This document shows, one piece after another, positions 52,655 to 61,087 of a DNA stretch of 64,000 nucleotides. A model generated the notes under the pieces. The model was not told where the DNA came from. It saw only the letters and a list, made by a program, of their open reading frames with translations, and did no database searches. The stretch lies in NCBI RefSeq assembly GCF_013032455.1, contig NZ_WQCF01000005.1, positions 186,001 to 250,000 of the forward strand, written 5' to 3'. This DNA comes from Ruegeria atlantica (lineage in GTDB: Bacteria; Pseudomonadota; Alphaproteobacteria; Rhodobacterales; Rhodobacteraceae). The stretch's first letter is position 1. Each line of letters opens with the position of its first letter. Made by a program: the position numbers and the translations under genes.

Positions 52655-52673
52655 TTTGCAAACGTATGCAAAA
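52654..52673. promoter_or_regulatory. LacI-type operator O2
   Basis: TTTTGCAAACGTATGCAAAA differs from O1 at one base. Centres of O1 and O2 are 54 bp apart, about five helical turns, compatible with cooperative or looped binding. It ends 21 bp before the ATPase start codon. Confidence 0.83.
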
Positions 52674-52694
52674 TGATTCCTTGCAGGGGGCACC

Positions 52695-53741
52695 ATGGCG
52701 GAAATTCAATTGCGGAACGTCGGTAAACGATGGGGCTCATTCGTTGGGGTTCACAATTTCGACCTGACGATCGCGGATCGCGAGTTTCTGGTGCTGCTCG
52801 GGCCCTCGGGCTGCGGCAAGACCACAACGATGCGTATGATCGCTGGCCTTGAGGACGTGACCGAGGGCGAAATCCTAGTCGACGGCAAGGTGGTCAATGA
52901 CCTTGAGCCCAAGGACCGCGACGTGGCGATGGTGTTCCAGAGCTACGCGCTTTATCCCAACATGAACGTCTATGAAAACATCCGTTTTCCGCTGAAGGTG
53001 CGCGGCATCGACGCCTCGACGCATGACGACAAGGTGCGCCGTGCCAGCGCGATGGTCGAGCTGGACGATTTCCTGCACCGGAAGCCTGCCGAGTTGTCGG
53101 GCGGTCAGCGACAGCGTGTGGCACTGGCCCGCGCCATTGTACGCGAGCCGAACGTGTTCCTGATGGATGAGCCACTATCAAACTTGGACGCTAAGCTTCG
53201 GGTTTCGACGCGGGCACAGATCAAGAACCTCAGCCACGAACTGGCGGTGACGACCATCTATGTGACCCATGACCAGATCGAAGCCATGACTCTGGCCGAC
53301 CGTGTCGTAGTTATGAAGCAGGGTGTGGTGCAGCAGGTCGGCAGCCCGACCGAAATTTATGACCGCCCAGCGAATACTTTCGTAGCCAGCTTTATCGGCT
53401 CGCCCGCGATGAACCTGATGGATGGTAAGGTTTTGGACGGCGTTTTCCGTGCAGAGCACGTCGAAATTCCGGTCGATGCGCTGGACGGCCCGATGACGCT
53501 GGGCTTTAGGGCCGAGGATGCCAGCCTTGCCGAAGGAAAAGGCCAGATTACCGCGCCGATCTACACGCTGGAATTGCTAGGCGACGCGACCATGATCTCG
53601 GTCCGGGTCGGTGGGGCTCTGGTCTCGGTCAAAGCGGACAAAGCCTTCCGTGCCGAAATTGGCGAGCCGGTCTCATTCTCGGTGCCAACAGAAATCTGTC
53701 ACCTCTTTGAAGCTGAAAGTGGTGCGCGGATCGGGGGTTAA
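52695..53741 (+). CDS. ABC importer ATPase, sugar type (MsmX/UgpC/MalK-like)
   Basis: 348 aa. Walker A GPSGCGKTT, signature LSGGQRQRVALARAI, Walker B VFLMDEPLSNLDAKLR and the H-loop VTHDQIEAM; a shorter-than-usual C-terminal OB/TOBE region from ~235. Supplies energy for the CUT1-type permease encoded downstream. First gene of the rightward operon, with AGGGGG before the ATG. A small hairpin (CGGTCCG/CGGACCG, 53772-53796) separates it from the binding-protein gene, so the ATPase comes first in the operon, not last as is common. Confidence 0.93.
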   Translation: MAEIQLRNVGKRWGSFVGVHNFDLTIADREFLVLLGPSGCGKTTTMRMIAGLEDVTEGEILVDGKVVNDLEPKDRDVAMVFQSYALYPNMNVYENIRFPLKVRGIDASTHDDKVRRASAMVELDDFLHRKPAELSGGQRQRVALARAIVREPNVFLMDEPLSNLDAKLRVSTRAQIKNLSHELAVTTIYVTHDQIEAMTLADRVVVMKQGVVQQVGSPTEIYDRPANTFVASFIGSPAMNLMDGKVLDGVFRAEHVEIPVDALDGPMTLGFRAEDASLAEGKGQITAPIYTLELLGDATMISVRVGGALVSVKADKAFRAEIGEPVSFSVPTEICHLFEAESGARIGG

Positions 53742-53816
53742 CCCCAAAAACTGCCCGCATGGGCATAACAACGGTCCGGACGTCGACGACGGACCGATCC
53801 TGACAGGGAGAAACGC

Positions 53817-55028
53817 ATGAAACTCAAGACGATCCTTATGGCAGGTGCCATGTCCATCGCCTCCACCGGTGCGTGGGCTGATTGCGCCTTTGAAAATGAT
53901 GTACCGCTGAAATCGCTCTCTGCTGGGTTCGAGGCCTGGAAAGCGGTAACCGATGCGATGGCGGAATGCGGCAATTTCAGCGCCTCGCTGGACCAGGAAT
54001 TCCGCGAAAAGCAACCCGAAGCGTTTGCAGCCGATCCGGCGCTGTATCAGATTGGTGGTGTTTCAAATGCCACGTTGGTGCCGTTGCTAAATGCGGGCAC
54101 GATCCGCCCGCTGGACGATCTGGTCGAGAAGTACGGTCAGGATTTGCTGCCTAACCAGTTGATCAAGGTGGATGGCAAGACCATGGCCATCGCGATGATG
54201 GTGAATGCTCAGCACTTGATGTATCGCGACGACGTTCTGGCCGAATTGGGCATCGAAGAACCAAAATCCTACGCCGACGTTCTGGCCGCAGCTGCTAAGA
54301 TCAAAGAAGCCGGTGTCATGGATTATCCGATTGGCGGCACGTTTAAGACCGGTTGGAACCTCGGTCAGGAATTCGTCAATATGTATCTCGGTGAAGGGGG
54401 GACGTTCTTTGGCGACGGCAACATGCCCGCAATCAACAATGAGCAGGGCGTTGCCGCGCTGGAAACCCTGAAAGCCATGACCGAATACATGGATCCAGAA
54501 TATTTGGTCTCTGACTCGACTTATGTTCAGCAGCAGTTCCAACAGGGCAAGATTGCCATGGCGAACCTATGGGCCAGCCGTGCAGCCGCCATGAACGACG
54601 AAGCCGAAAGCCAGGTTGTTGGCAAAGTGACTATGGCCGCAGCGCCGATGGGTTCGGCGGTGCCAGCGACTACCATCTGGTGGGACGGTATCGTTTTGGC
54701 CTCGAACATGAGCGACGAAGAGGCCGATGCTGCCTTCCGCGTCGCGCTTGAGGGGATGGACAGCGATATGGTCAGCGCGAACAACGATGTCGCTGTATGG
54801 TTGAGCCCGGCCTACTCAGCAGGTGAATTGGCCGCCGGTGCTGCAGCTTCCGCAGAAGGGGGCGCCAAGGCGTACCCGGCTTCGGGTCCGATGGGGATCA
54901 TGCACACAGCCTTAGGTAATGGTCTGGCCGACTACCTGACCGGTGCCAAGGATGCGCAGACTACACTGGCCGATATCGAGGCAGATTACATCACCGCCGC
55001 GAAAGAAGCTGGCCTGATCAGCAACTGA
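53817..55028 (+). CDS. Extracellular solute-binding protein (sugar-type family 1)
   Basis: 403 aa. Signal peptide MKLKTILMAGAMSIASTGAWA; mature protein begins DCAFENDVPLKSLSAGF. SBP family 1 fold: LYQIGGVSNATLVPLLNAGTIRPLDDLVEKYG, AIAMMVNAQHLMYRDDVLAELGIEEPKSYADVLAAA, FQQGKIAMANLWASRA. No lipobox, so periplasmic and soluble. Binds the unknown substrate of this regulon. Several Trp/Tyr and acidic residues suggest a carbohydrate- or polyol-like ligand, but family membership alone does not fix this. Confidence 0.9.
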   Translation: MKLKTILMAGAMSIASTGAWADCAFENDVPLKSLSAGFEAWKAVTDAMAECGNFSASLDQEFREKQPEAFAADPALYQIGGVSNATLVPLLNAGTIRPLDDLVEKYGQDLLPNQLIKVDGKTMAIAMMVNAQHLMYRDDVLAELGIEEPKSYADVLAAAAKIKEAGVMDYPIGGTFKTGWNLGQEFVNMYLGEGGTFFGDGNMPAINNEQGVAALETLKAMTEYMDPEYLVSDSTYVQQQFQQGKIAMANLWASRAAAMNDEAESQVVGKVTMAAAPMGSAVPATTIWWDGIVLASNMSDEEADAAFRVALEGMDSDMVSANNDVAVWLSPAYSAGELAAGAAASAEGGAKAYPASGPMGIMHTALGNGLADYLTGAKDAQTTLADIEADYITAAKEAGLISN

Positions 55029-55037
55029 TCCTTCCTG

Positions 55038-55059
55038 CGGGAGGGCTGCGGCCCTCCCG
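55038..55059 (+). terminator. Perfect stem-loop after the ABC binding-protein gene
   Basis: CGGGAGGGC (55038-55046) and GCCCTCCCG (55051-55059) pair over 9 bp with a TGCG loop, 10 bp after the binding-protein stop. Followed by TCCTTTACC and not by a T-run; likely a leaky terminator or mRNA 3'-end protector. Confidence 0.6.
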
Positions 55060-55094
55060 TCCTTTACCTTGAGAACCATGAGAAAGGCAGAGCC

Positions 55095-56117
55095 ATGAAT
55101 TTCCGGACATTTGCCGCTTTTGTCGGCCCCTCTGTCTTTATGATGCTTCTCTTCATCGCGTTTCCGCTAGTCAGCGTGTTCAAGCAAAGCTTCTATGTCA
55201 CCCAACCAATCTATGAGACGGTTGAAAAGGAAACCTGTACGCCCGGTTTCCTGACGCAGATTTGTGTGACCGAGCAAGTGTCGCAGCCTATGCTGGATGA
55301 GCATGGTGAGATTATCACGCAGACCCAATATGTCGGGCTGCAAAGCTATCGCAATGTGTTGGAGCCTGAGCGGGCATGGCGCGCCATAAGCGATGGCAGT
55401 TGGCATGTGCTGTCGACGATTAACTTCTGGAAAGCCCTGCGGTTTACGTTGACCTTCACGCTGATCACTTTGCCGCTGGTGGTCGGGTGCGGTCTTGGAA
55501 TTGCAATCCTTATCAACAACGCCGCTCGATCAATCCGTGGACCGGTGATCTTTATCTCGTTGCTGCCGTTCATCATCACGCCGGTGATTGGTGTGCTTTC
55601 GATCAATTGGCTGTTCCGCGGCGACGGTATCCTGACCGCGATGATGGAATGGTGGCTGAACCGCGACATAGCTCTGTTCGCGCAGGCTTGGACCATCGAG
55701 GTTCTGATGATGCTCTACCGCGTCTGGCACGTCGCCCCCTTTGCAGCGATCATCTTCTATGCCGGTCTTCAAACGGTCAATCAGGACAGTTTGGAAAGCG
55801 CGGTGATTGACGGGGCAACCCGCTGGCAGCGTTTGAAATACATCGTCATCCCGCACCTGATGCCCTTGATCATCTTTGTTGCGATGATCCACCTGATGGA
55901 CAGCTATCGTGTCTTCGAAGAAATCGTTGGTTTCTCGAGTCAGGGCTACGTCATCTCGCTTCAGTGGCTGACCTTCGACTACCTGACGCCTGATCAGGCG
56001 GGCAACCGGTCGATCAGCCGTGCCTCGGCGAACTCGATGCTGACCATGATCGGTGTCGTCATCTTGCTTATCCTGCCGCTGCGCCGCACCTGGCGCGATC
56101 ATAAAGGAGGTCACTGA
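55095..56117 (+). CDS. ABC transporter permease (MalF type)
   Basis: 340 aa, about six membrane helices. After the first helix there is a periplasmic insert (~residues 35-110) with two Cys (ETCTPGFLTQICVTEQ), unusual for MalF homologues, which could form a disulfide. EAA loop: ESAVIDGATRWQRLKYIVIPHLMPLI. Starts with a clear ribosome site and is followed 1 bp later by the second permease gene. Confidence 0.9.
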   Translation: MNFRTFAAFVGPSVFMMLLFIAFPLVSVFKQSFYVTQPIYETVEKETCTPGFLTQICVTEQVSQPMLDEHGEIITQTQYVGLQSYRNVLEPERAWRAISDGSWHVLSTINFWKALRFTLTFTLITLPLVVGCGLGIAILINNAARSIRGPVIFISLLPFIITPVIGVLSINWLFRGDGILTAMMEWWLNRDIALFAQAWTIEVLMMLYRVWHVAPFAAIIFYAGLQTVNQDSLESAVIDGATRWQRLKYIVIPHLMPLIIFVAMIHLMDSYRVFEEIVGFSSQGYVISLQWLTFDYLTPDQAGNRSISRASANSMLTMIGVVILLILPLRRTWRDHKGGH

Positions 56118-56118
56118 T

Positions 56119-57273
56119 ATGTCCTCACGCGCGCTTCGCCAACCTTTCAGCTTGCGGTTGACCTCGAACATCTTTTTGGCGCTTTGGTGTCTGATCGCAG
56201 CTTTCCCGATCTTCTGGATCGTAGTGATGAGCTTCAAGTCACCCGTCGATGCATTCGACAGCAACGCGCTTAACGTGATCTTTGGTCCAGCCACGCTAGG
56301 CGTCGGCAAAGGATTGTCACTGCTCGACATCATTCTGGGCATCGCGGTCATCTGGGGTACGATCCTCGCGGCTACCAAGACCCTACCTTCCATGGTGAAG
56401 TCCTACACCAAATCCGGGCAGGAGTGGTTTGGCTGGCTAGTCGGCGTGCTGGCTTTGTTGGTGGGCTTCCTGCTGGCCTTCTTCGTCATACTGCCTGCGA
56501 TCCTGAACGTGTTGAACCCGCTCTTTGGCCCTCTCGGACGGGATGTACTTGGTCTGACGACGGAACACTACAAGACCGTTTGGATCGACCGGGGCTTTTC
56601 GAACAACTTCAAGAATTCGCTGATCGTGACGACTGGCGTGGTGACGGTATCGCTGACTGTGGGCACGTTGGCAGGGTACGGTCTGGCTCGGTCAGGTTCG
56701 ACTTTGGCATTCTGGATTCTGATCGTCGCGCTGGTCTTTCGCGCCTTGCCGCACTCGGTGCTTGTCGCGGGCTATCTGCCAGTATTCATCAACTCGGCTG
56801 AGTGGCTTAGCCCAATACTGGGTGAAAATGCGCCGACCCTTTACGGTAAGCCTTTCGCGGTGATCGCTGTATTAGTTGCCATCAACCAGCCCTTCACCAT
56901 CTGGATGCTGCGGTCGTTCTTTCAGAACATCCCGGCAGAGTTGGACGAGGCCGCCCGCGTTGACGGATGCAGCCATTTCCAGGCGTTCCGCCGTGTCATC
57001 ATGCCGGTGATGTGGCCGGGGGTTATCACGACGGGCCTGTTCAGCTTCTTGCTGGCCTATAACGATTTTCTGGTCACAGCGTTGCTACTAGACGCGCAGA
57101 ACCAGACCATGGTTCCCGCCATCGTCGGCATGTTCAATCGCGAAACGACCACAACCGACCAAGTCGTCGCCGTGGCCGCCGCCGTGTCGATCACCGCGCC
57201 ACTAATCTTCCTTGTTCTGATCTTCCAGCGCCAGATCGTCAGCGGTCTGACAGCCGGGGCGGTGAAAGGCTGA
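56119..57273 (+). CDS. ABC transporter permease (MalG type) with extra membrane insert
   Basis: 384 aa from the ATG at 56119, which has AAAGGAGG in front; an upstream frame start at 56053 is inside the previous gene. MalG-like core (SNIFLALWCLIAAFPIFWIVVMSFKSP ... LDEAARVDGCSHFQAFRRVIMPVMWPGV EAA loop). Between residues ~55 and 150 it has an extra ~90 residues with two added helices (LSLLDIILGIAVIWGTILAATK, WLVGVLALLVGFLLAFFVILPAIL), so it is longer than the usual ~280 aa. Confidence 0.88.
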   Translation: MSSRALRQPFSLRLTSNIFLALWCLIAAFPIFWIVVMSFKSPVDAFDSNALNVIFGPATLGVGKGLSLLDIILGIAVIWGTILAATKTLPSMVKSYTKSGQEWFGWLVGVLALLVGFLLAFFVILPAILNVLNPLFGPLGRDVLGLTTEHYKTVWIDRGFSNNFKNSLIVTTGVVTVSLTVGTLAGYGLARSGSTLAFWILIVALVFRALPHSVLVAGYLPVFINSAEWLSPILGENAPTLYGKPFAVIAVLVAINQPFTIWMLRSFFQNIPAELDEAARVDGCSHFQAFRRVIMPVMWPGVITTGLFSFLLAYNDFLVTALLLDAQNQTMVPAIVGMFNRETTTTDQVVAVAAAVSITAPLIFLVLIFQRQIVSGLTAGAVKG

Positions 57274-57398
57274 TGAGTAACCACGCCCGCCATAACGCCA
57301 TGTCGCGCCACCCGGCGCTGAACAGGATGCCCAGGGATTTTCTGAGCTTTGGGGGCCTTTCCCCCAATCTCTTCCCTGCAATACCTGAAAGGACATGA
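57273..57398 (+). CDS. Possible 41-residue coupled small ORF
   Basis: Starts at the ATG that overlaps the permease stop (TGATG) and ends at 57398, 3 bp before the next gene. Translation MSNHARHNAMSRHPALNRMP..., then FLSFGGLSPNLFPAIPERT. No family recognised. The close fit between two genes with stop-start coupling supports translation, but the length is also within chance for a GC-rich spacer. Could be a leader that couples the two genes. Confidence 0.3.
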   Translation: MSNHARHNAMSRHPALNRMPRDFLSFGGLSPNLFPAIPERT

Positions 57399-57401
57399 CA
57401 C

Positions 57402-57932
57402 ATGAAAGGTTCCCGCCCCGCACAAGCGGTTCTGACCCGCGACACGGATCTCAGCAAAACCGAAGACACACGCCGAGTGATTGAAACCATGGTGGATGGT
57501 CTGAATGACCATCGCATCGACGATATTGGCGAGTTTTTCGCCAGTGGCTTTCGCTGGATGGGCAATCAGGGCTGCGGTACCAAGACCGGCCTGAAAGAAT
57601 TTCAAGACAACTGGCAGCGCCCGTTTCAGGCCGCGTTCTCGGACAAGACCTGTATCGACGAGGCGCGTCTTTATATGGGTGAATGGGCGGCTGCCTTTGG
57701 CCGTCAGGAAGCCACCCATTCGGGCGAGTTTCTGGGCATCGCCCCCACCGGCAAGCGCGTCGAGATTCGCTACATGGACTTCTGGAAAGTGGTCGACGGC
57801 AAGATCGTCGACAACTGGGTGAATGTCGATTTCGCCCATGTCGCCGCGCAGCTGGGCGTGGACCTGTTCAACGGCCAAGGCTGGGAAGCATTTGACCGGG
57901 GGGAAAAGGCTCCGCCCCGGCCCAAAAACTGA
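57402..57932 (+). CDS. SnoaL-like protein, single domain (ester cyclase type)
   Basis: 176 aa. One SnoaL fold: TRRVIETMVDGLNDHRIDDIGEFFASGFRW at the start, FLGIAPTGKRVEIRYMDFWKVVDGKIVDNWVNVDFAHVAAQLGVDLF at the end, including the G-I-x-P-T-G-K turn and final D-x3-L-x-Q-L-G block of the family. Ribosome site GAAAGGACATGACACATG. Sits directly before the HpsN-like dehydrogenase (10 bp gap). Probably isomerises or dehydrates a pathway intermediate. Confidence 0.85.
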   Translation: MKGSRPAQAVLTRDTDLSKTEDTRRVIETMVDGLNDHRIDDIGEFFASGFRWMGNQGCGTKTGLKEFQDNWQRPFQAAFSDKTCIDEARLYMGEWAAAFGRQEATHSGEFLGIAPTGKRVEIRYMDFWKVVDGKIVDNWVNVDFAHVAAQLGVDLFNGQGWEAFDRGEKAPPRPKN

Positions 57933-57942
57933 GGATTGAAAA

Positions 57943-59274
57943 ATGGCAATCGAGTATCTCAAACGCGGTAAGTCTGACGCTGACCGGGCTGAAGACGACG
58001 CCAAAACCCGTGCCGTGGTCGAGGCGACGCTGAAAGACATCGAAACCCGCGGCGATGCCGCCGTGCGCGAGCTGAGCGAGAAGTTCGACAACTATTCGCC
58101 CGCGTCTTTCCGCCTGTCGCAGCAAGAGATTGACGACCTGATTGGTCAGCTGACCGAGCGTGAACTGGCGGACATCAAGTTTGCGCAGGAACAAGTGCGC
58201 AACTTCGCACAGGCGCAACGCGATTCCATGCTGGATATTGAGGTCGAAACCCTGCCGGGTGTGATCCTGGGTCACAAGAACATCCCCGTTCAGTCCGTGG
58301 GCTGTTATGTACCCGGCGGCAAGTTCCCGATGGTGGCCTCGGCACATATGTCCGTCGCCACCGCCTCGGTCGCCGGTGTTCCGCGTATCATCGCCTGTAC
58401 GCCGCCGTTCAACGGCAAGCCGAATGGGGCTGTAATCGCAGCGATGCATCTGGGCGGCGCGCATGAGATCTATGTCATGGGCGGCATTCAGGCCATAGGC
58501 GCCATGGCGCTGGGAACCGAGACCATCGATCCGGTTCACATGCTGGTTGGCCCCGGCAACGCCTTTGTAGCCGAAGCCAAGCGCCAGTTGTTTGGGCGTG
58601 TCGGTATCGATCTTTTCGCTGGTCCGACCGAGACGATGGTCATCGCTGACGAGTCCGCCGCAGACGCAGAGCTTTGCGCCACTGACCTGCTGGGGCAGGC
58701 CGAGCACGGCTATAACAGCCCCTGCGTGCTGCTGACCAACTCGCGCAAACTGGCTGAGGACACCTTGGCCGAGGTGGACCGCCTGCTGGGCATCCTACCG
58801 ACTGCAGGGACCGCGAAAGTGTCGTGGGAAGAATATGGCGAGGTGATCGTCTGTGACACCTATGACGAGATGCTGCAGGTTGCCGATGACATCGCCTCGG
58901 AGCACGTCCAGGTCATGACCGACCGTGACGACTGGTTCCTTGAGAACATGACCTGCTATGGCGCTTTGTTCCTTGGACCGCGCACCAATGTGTCGAATGG
59001 CGATAAGGTGATTGGGACCAACCATACGCTGCCAACGAAGAAAGCCGGGCGTTACACCGGTGGGCTATGGGTCGGTAAGTATCTGAAGACGCACAGCTAT
59101 CAAAAAGTTCTGACTGATGAGGCGGCGACATTGATCGGCGAATATGGTTCACGCCTATGTATGTTGGAAGGTTTTGTCGGCCATGCGGAGCAATGCAACA
59201 TCCGTGTGCGCCGCTATGGCGGCATCAACGTGCCCTATGGCGAACCGGCACCTTACCGGGACGCAGCCGAATGA
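57943..59274 (+). CDS. Histidinol-dehydrogenase-family enzyme, HpsN-like
   Basis: 443 aa. HisD fold with zinc and catalytic residues in place: [12 protein letters not shown] (Gln and His ligands), ASEHVQV (Glu-His pair), [14 protein letters not shown] (Asp ligand), LEGFVGHAE (His). G-D-K instead of G-D-Y, and Y-T-G-G-L afterwards, are shared with sulfopropanediol dehydrogenase HpsN and not with biosynthetic HisD. Family chemistry: NAD-dependent four-electron oxidation of a primary alcohol to a carboxylate. Within a catabolic regulon with no other histidine genes, so a polyol-type substrate is likely; sulfopropanediol itself is possible but no other hps genes are visible. Confidence 0.88.
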   Translation: MAIEYLKRGKSDADRAEDDAKTRAVVEATLKDIETRGDAAVRELSEKFDNYSPASFRLSQQEIDDLIGQLTERELADIKFAQEQVRNFAQAQRDSMLDIEVETLPGVILGHKNIPVQSVGCYVPGGKFPMVASAHMSVATASVAGVPRIIACTPPFNGKPNGAVIAAMHLGGAHEIYVMGGIQAIGAMALGTETIDPVHMLVGPGNAFVAEAKRQLFGRVGIDLFAGPTETMVIADESAADAELCATDLLGQAEHGYNSPCVLLTNSRKLAEDTLAEVDRLLGILPTAGTAKVSWEEYGEVIVCDTYDEMLQVADDIASEHVQVMTDRDDWFLENMTCYGALFLGPRTNVSNGDKVIGTNHTLPTKKAGRYTGGLWVGKYLKTHSYQKVLTDEAATLIGEYGSRLCMLEGFVGHAEQCNIRVRRYGGINVPYGEPAPYRDAAE

Positions 59275-60323
59275 GTGACAAGCATACCCAGCACAAGGCC
59301 CTGATCGCTCCGCTTAGGGCTGCAATGTATGATTTTTCCGAGGCCAGTGTGCGAAAGGCACTGGCCGAGGTCACGACTTCGGATGCCGTGTTCCATCTGT
59401 GCCACCCCTTTGGCGACAGCACTGGCAGTGACACGTACTACGATATCGCCTACAAAGACCTGCTGTCCGCCTGGCCCGATCTGGAACGCCGCGACTATAT
59501 CGTCATGGCTGGCCCGGATGAGCATGGGGCCGATTGGGTCGGGTGCGGCGGCTACTATACCGGCACCTTTACCGGGCCATGGCTGGATATCCCGCCGACC
59601 GGCCATCAGGTGACCATGCGCTTCCACGAATTCTACCGTTTTCTAGACGGCAAAGTGGTCGAGATGCAGGCCCTGTGGGACATCCCCGAGGTGATGATGC
59701 AGGCAAATGCCTGGCCGATGGCCCCCAGTCTGGGCCGTGAATGGCATGTGCCCGGACCGGCCACGCAGGACGGCTTGGTGCCCGGCCCCTATGATGCGGC
59801 CAAGGGGCAGGCGGCCTGTCAGCATATCATCGACATGCTTGAACACCTCAAGAAGCACCCCTCGCAAGGCGGGCCGGAGGTGATGGAGCCCGACCGGTTC
59901 TGGCATCCCCGCATGAATTGGTACGGCCCGGCGGGCATCGGCACCGGGCGCGGGTTTTCCGGGTTTCGCAACTGGCACCAGATTCCGTTCCTCAACGGGA
60001 TGCCGGATCGCGGGCAATATATCGACGACATCACCTATCACTTCTTCGGGGATGGCGATTATGCCGCCGTGACCGGCTGGCCCAACATGATCCAGACCGT
60101 AACCCATGATGGCTGGATGGGGATCGCGCCCTCGGGCAAACGGATCACCATGCGCAGTCTCGATTTCTGGCGGCTGGAAAACGGGCGAATCCGGGAAAAC
60201 TGGGTATTGGTCGATTTGTTGGACGCCTACCGGCAGCTTGGCGTTGACGTCTTTGCCCGTCTGCGGGAATTCAACAAGGCCCGCAACATGGGCCGCATTG
60301 AAATACCGGATGGAATGACCTGA
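59271..60323 (+). CDS. Two-domain SnoaL-like protein
   Basis: 350 aa from the ATG at 59271 ([19 protein letters not shown]), which overlaps the dehydrogenase stop by 4 bp. Domain 1 (~20-170): [45 protein letters not shown]; domain 2 (~195-340): [46 protein letters not shown]. Same architecture as the protein at 51529-52542. Two SnoaL folds in one chain mimic the usual homodimer. Stop overlaps the SDR start. Confidence 0.85.
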   Translation: MSDKHTQHKALIAPLRAAMYDFSEASVRKALAEVTTSDAVFHLCHPFGDSTGSDTYYDIAYKDLLSAWPDLERRDYIVMAGPDEHGADWVGCGGYYTGTFTGPWLDIPPTGHQVTMRFHEFYRFLDGKVVEMQALWDIPEVMMQANAWPMAPSLGREWHVPGPATQDGLVPGPYDAAKGQAACQHIIDMLEHLKKHPSQGGPEVMEPDRFWHPRMNWYGPAGIGTGRGFSGFRNWHQIPFLNGMPDRGQYIDDITYHFFGDGDYAAVTGWPNMIQTVTHDGWMGIAPSGKRITMRSLDFWRLENGRIRENWVLVDLLDAYRQLGVDVFARLREFNKARNMGRIEIPDGMT

Positions 60324-61087
60324 TGACCGACTTGCCGCGCACACCTTCGTTTTCCCTGAACGGAAAAACCGCCCTTGTTACCGGAGCCTCCTCGGGGATC
60401 GGGCAGGGATGTGCGGTAGCTTTGGCCGAGGCAGGCGCGCATGTCGTCTGCGCGGCCCGCGGTGCGGATCGGTTGAACGACACAGTGGCTGCACTTAAGG
60501 CGCAGGGTTGGTCAGCCGAGGCTCTTATGCTGGATCAGAGCGATCTGGACGCGTTAAAACAACTTTTTGAAACGCGCGCCTTTGATATCGTGGTGAACTC
60601 GGCCGGGGTCGCTCGGCACAGTGCAGCAATTGAGACAACGCCAGAGGATTTCGATGCCGTCACCAGCGTCAATCTGCGCTCGGCTTATTTCCTCTCAAGC
60701 TATGCTGCCCGCGCTTTGATCGAAGCCGGCAAACCCGGCTCGATTATCCACATCTCCAGCCAGATGGGGCATGTCGGCGGGGTCGACCGGGCGCTTTACT
60801 GCGCCACCAAGCATGGGCTGGAGGGCATGGTCAAATCCATGGCCATCGAATGGGGCAAACAAGGCATACGGATCAATACCGTCTGCCCGACTTTCATCCG
60901 AACGCCTCTGACCCAATCTACCTTTGACAACCCCGAACGCGCCGCGTGGATCATGGAAAAGATCAAGCTGGACCGGGTGGGCGAGGTCGAGGACATCATG
61001 GGCGCGGTGCGCTACCTCGCCTCAGACGCTTCAGCGCTGGTCACCGGCACCTCGATGTTGATTGACGGAGGTTGGACGGCAGACTGA
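60323..61087 (+). CDS. Short-chain dehydrogenase/reductase (SDR)
   Basis: 254 aa classical SDR: NAD(P) site VTGASSGIGQG, N-S-A-G in place of N-N-A-G, IHISSQMGHVG with the catalytic Ser, Y-C-A-T-K-H (Tyr-x3-Lys), and INTVCPTFIRTPL. ASDASALVTGTSMLIDGGWTAD at the end is typical. Oxidises an alcohol to a ketone or the reverse. Its start and stop each overlap neighbouring genes by one base (TGATG), showing strict operon packing. Confidence 0.92.
   Translation: MTDLPRTPSFSLNGKTALVTGASSGIGQGCAVALAEAGAHVVCAARGADRLNDTVAALKAQGWSAEALMLDQSDLDALKQLFETRAFDIVVNSAGVARHSAAIETTPEDFDAVTSVNLRSAYFLSSYAARALIEAGKPGSIIHISSQMGHVGGVDRALYCATKHGLEGMVKSMAIEWGKQGIRINTVCPTFIRTPLTQSTFDNPERAAWIMEKIKLDRVGEVEDIMGAVRYLASDASALVTGTSMLIDGGWTAD

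Noticed and set aside
55530-58707. Minus-strand open frames of 287, 344 and 279 codons
   Set aside because: Antisense to the permease, SnoaL and HpsN-like genes; no motifs, and the plus-strand genes have ribosome sites and conserved residues.
57943-59274. Histidine biosynthesis hisD
   Set aside because: G-D-K and Y-T-G-G-L pattern and the catabolic operon context fit the HpsN-like branch; no other his genes nearby.
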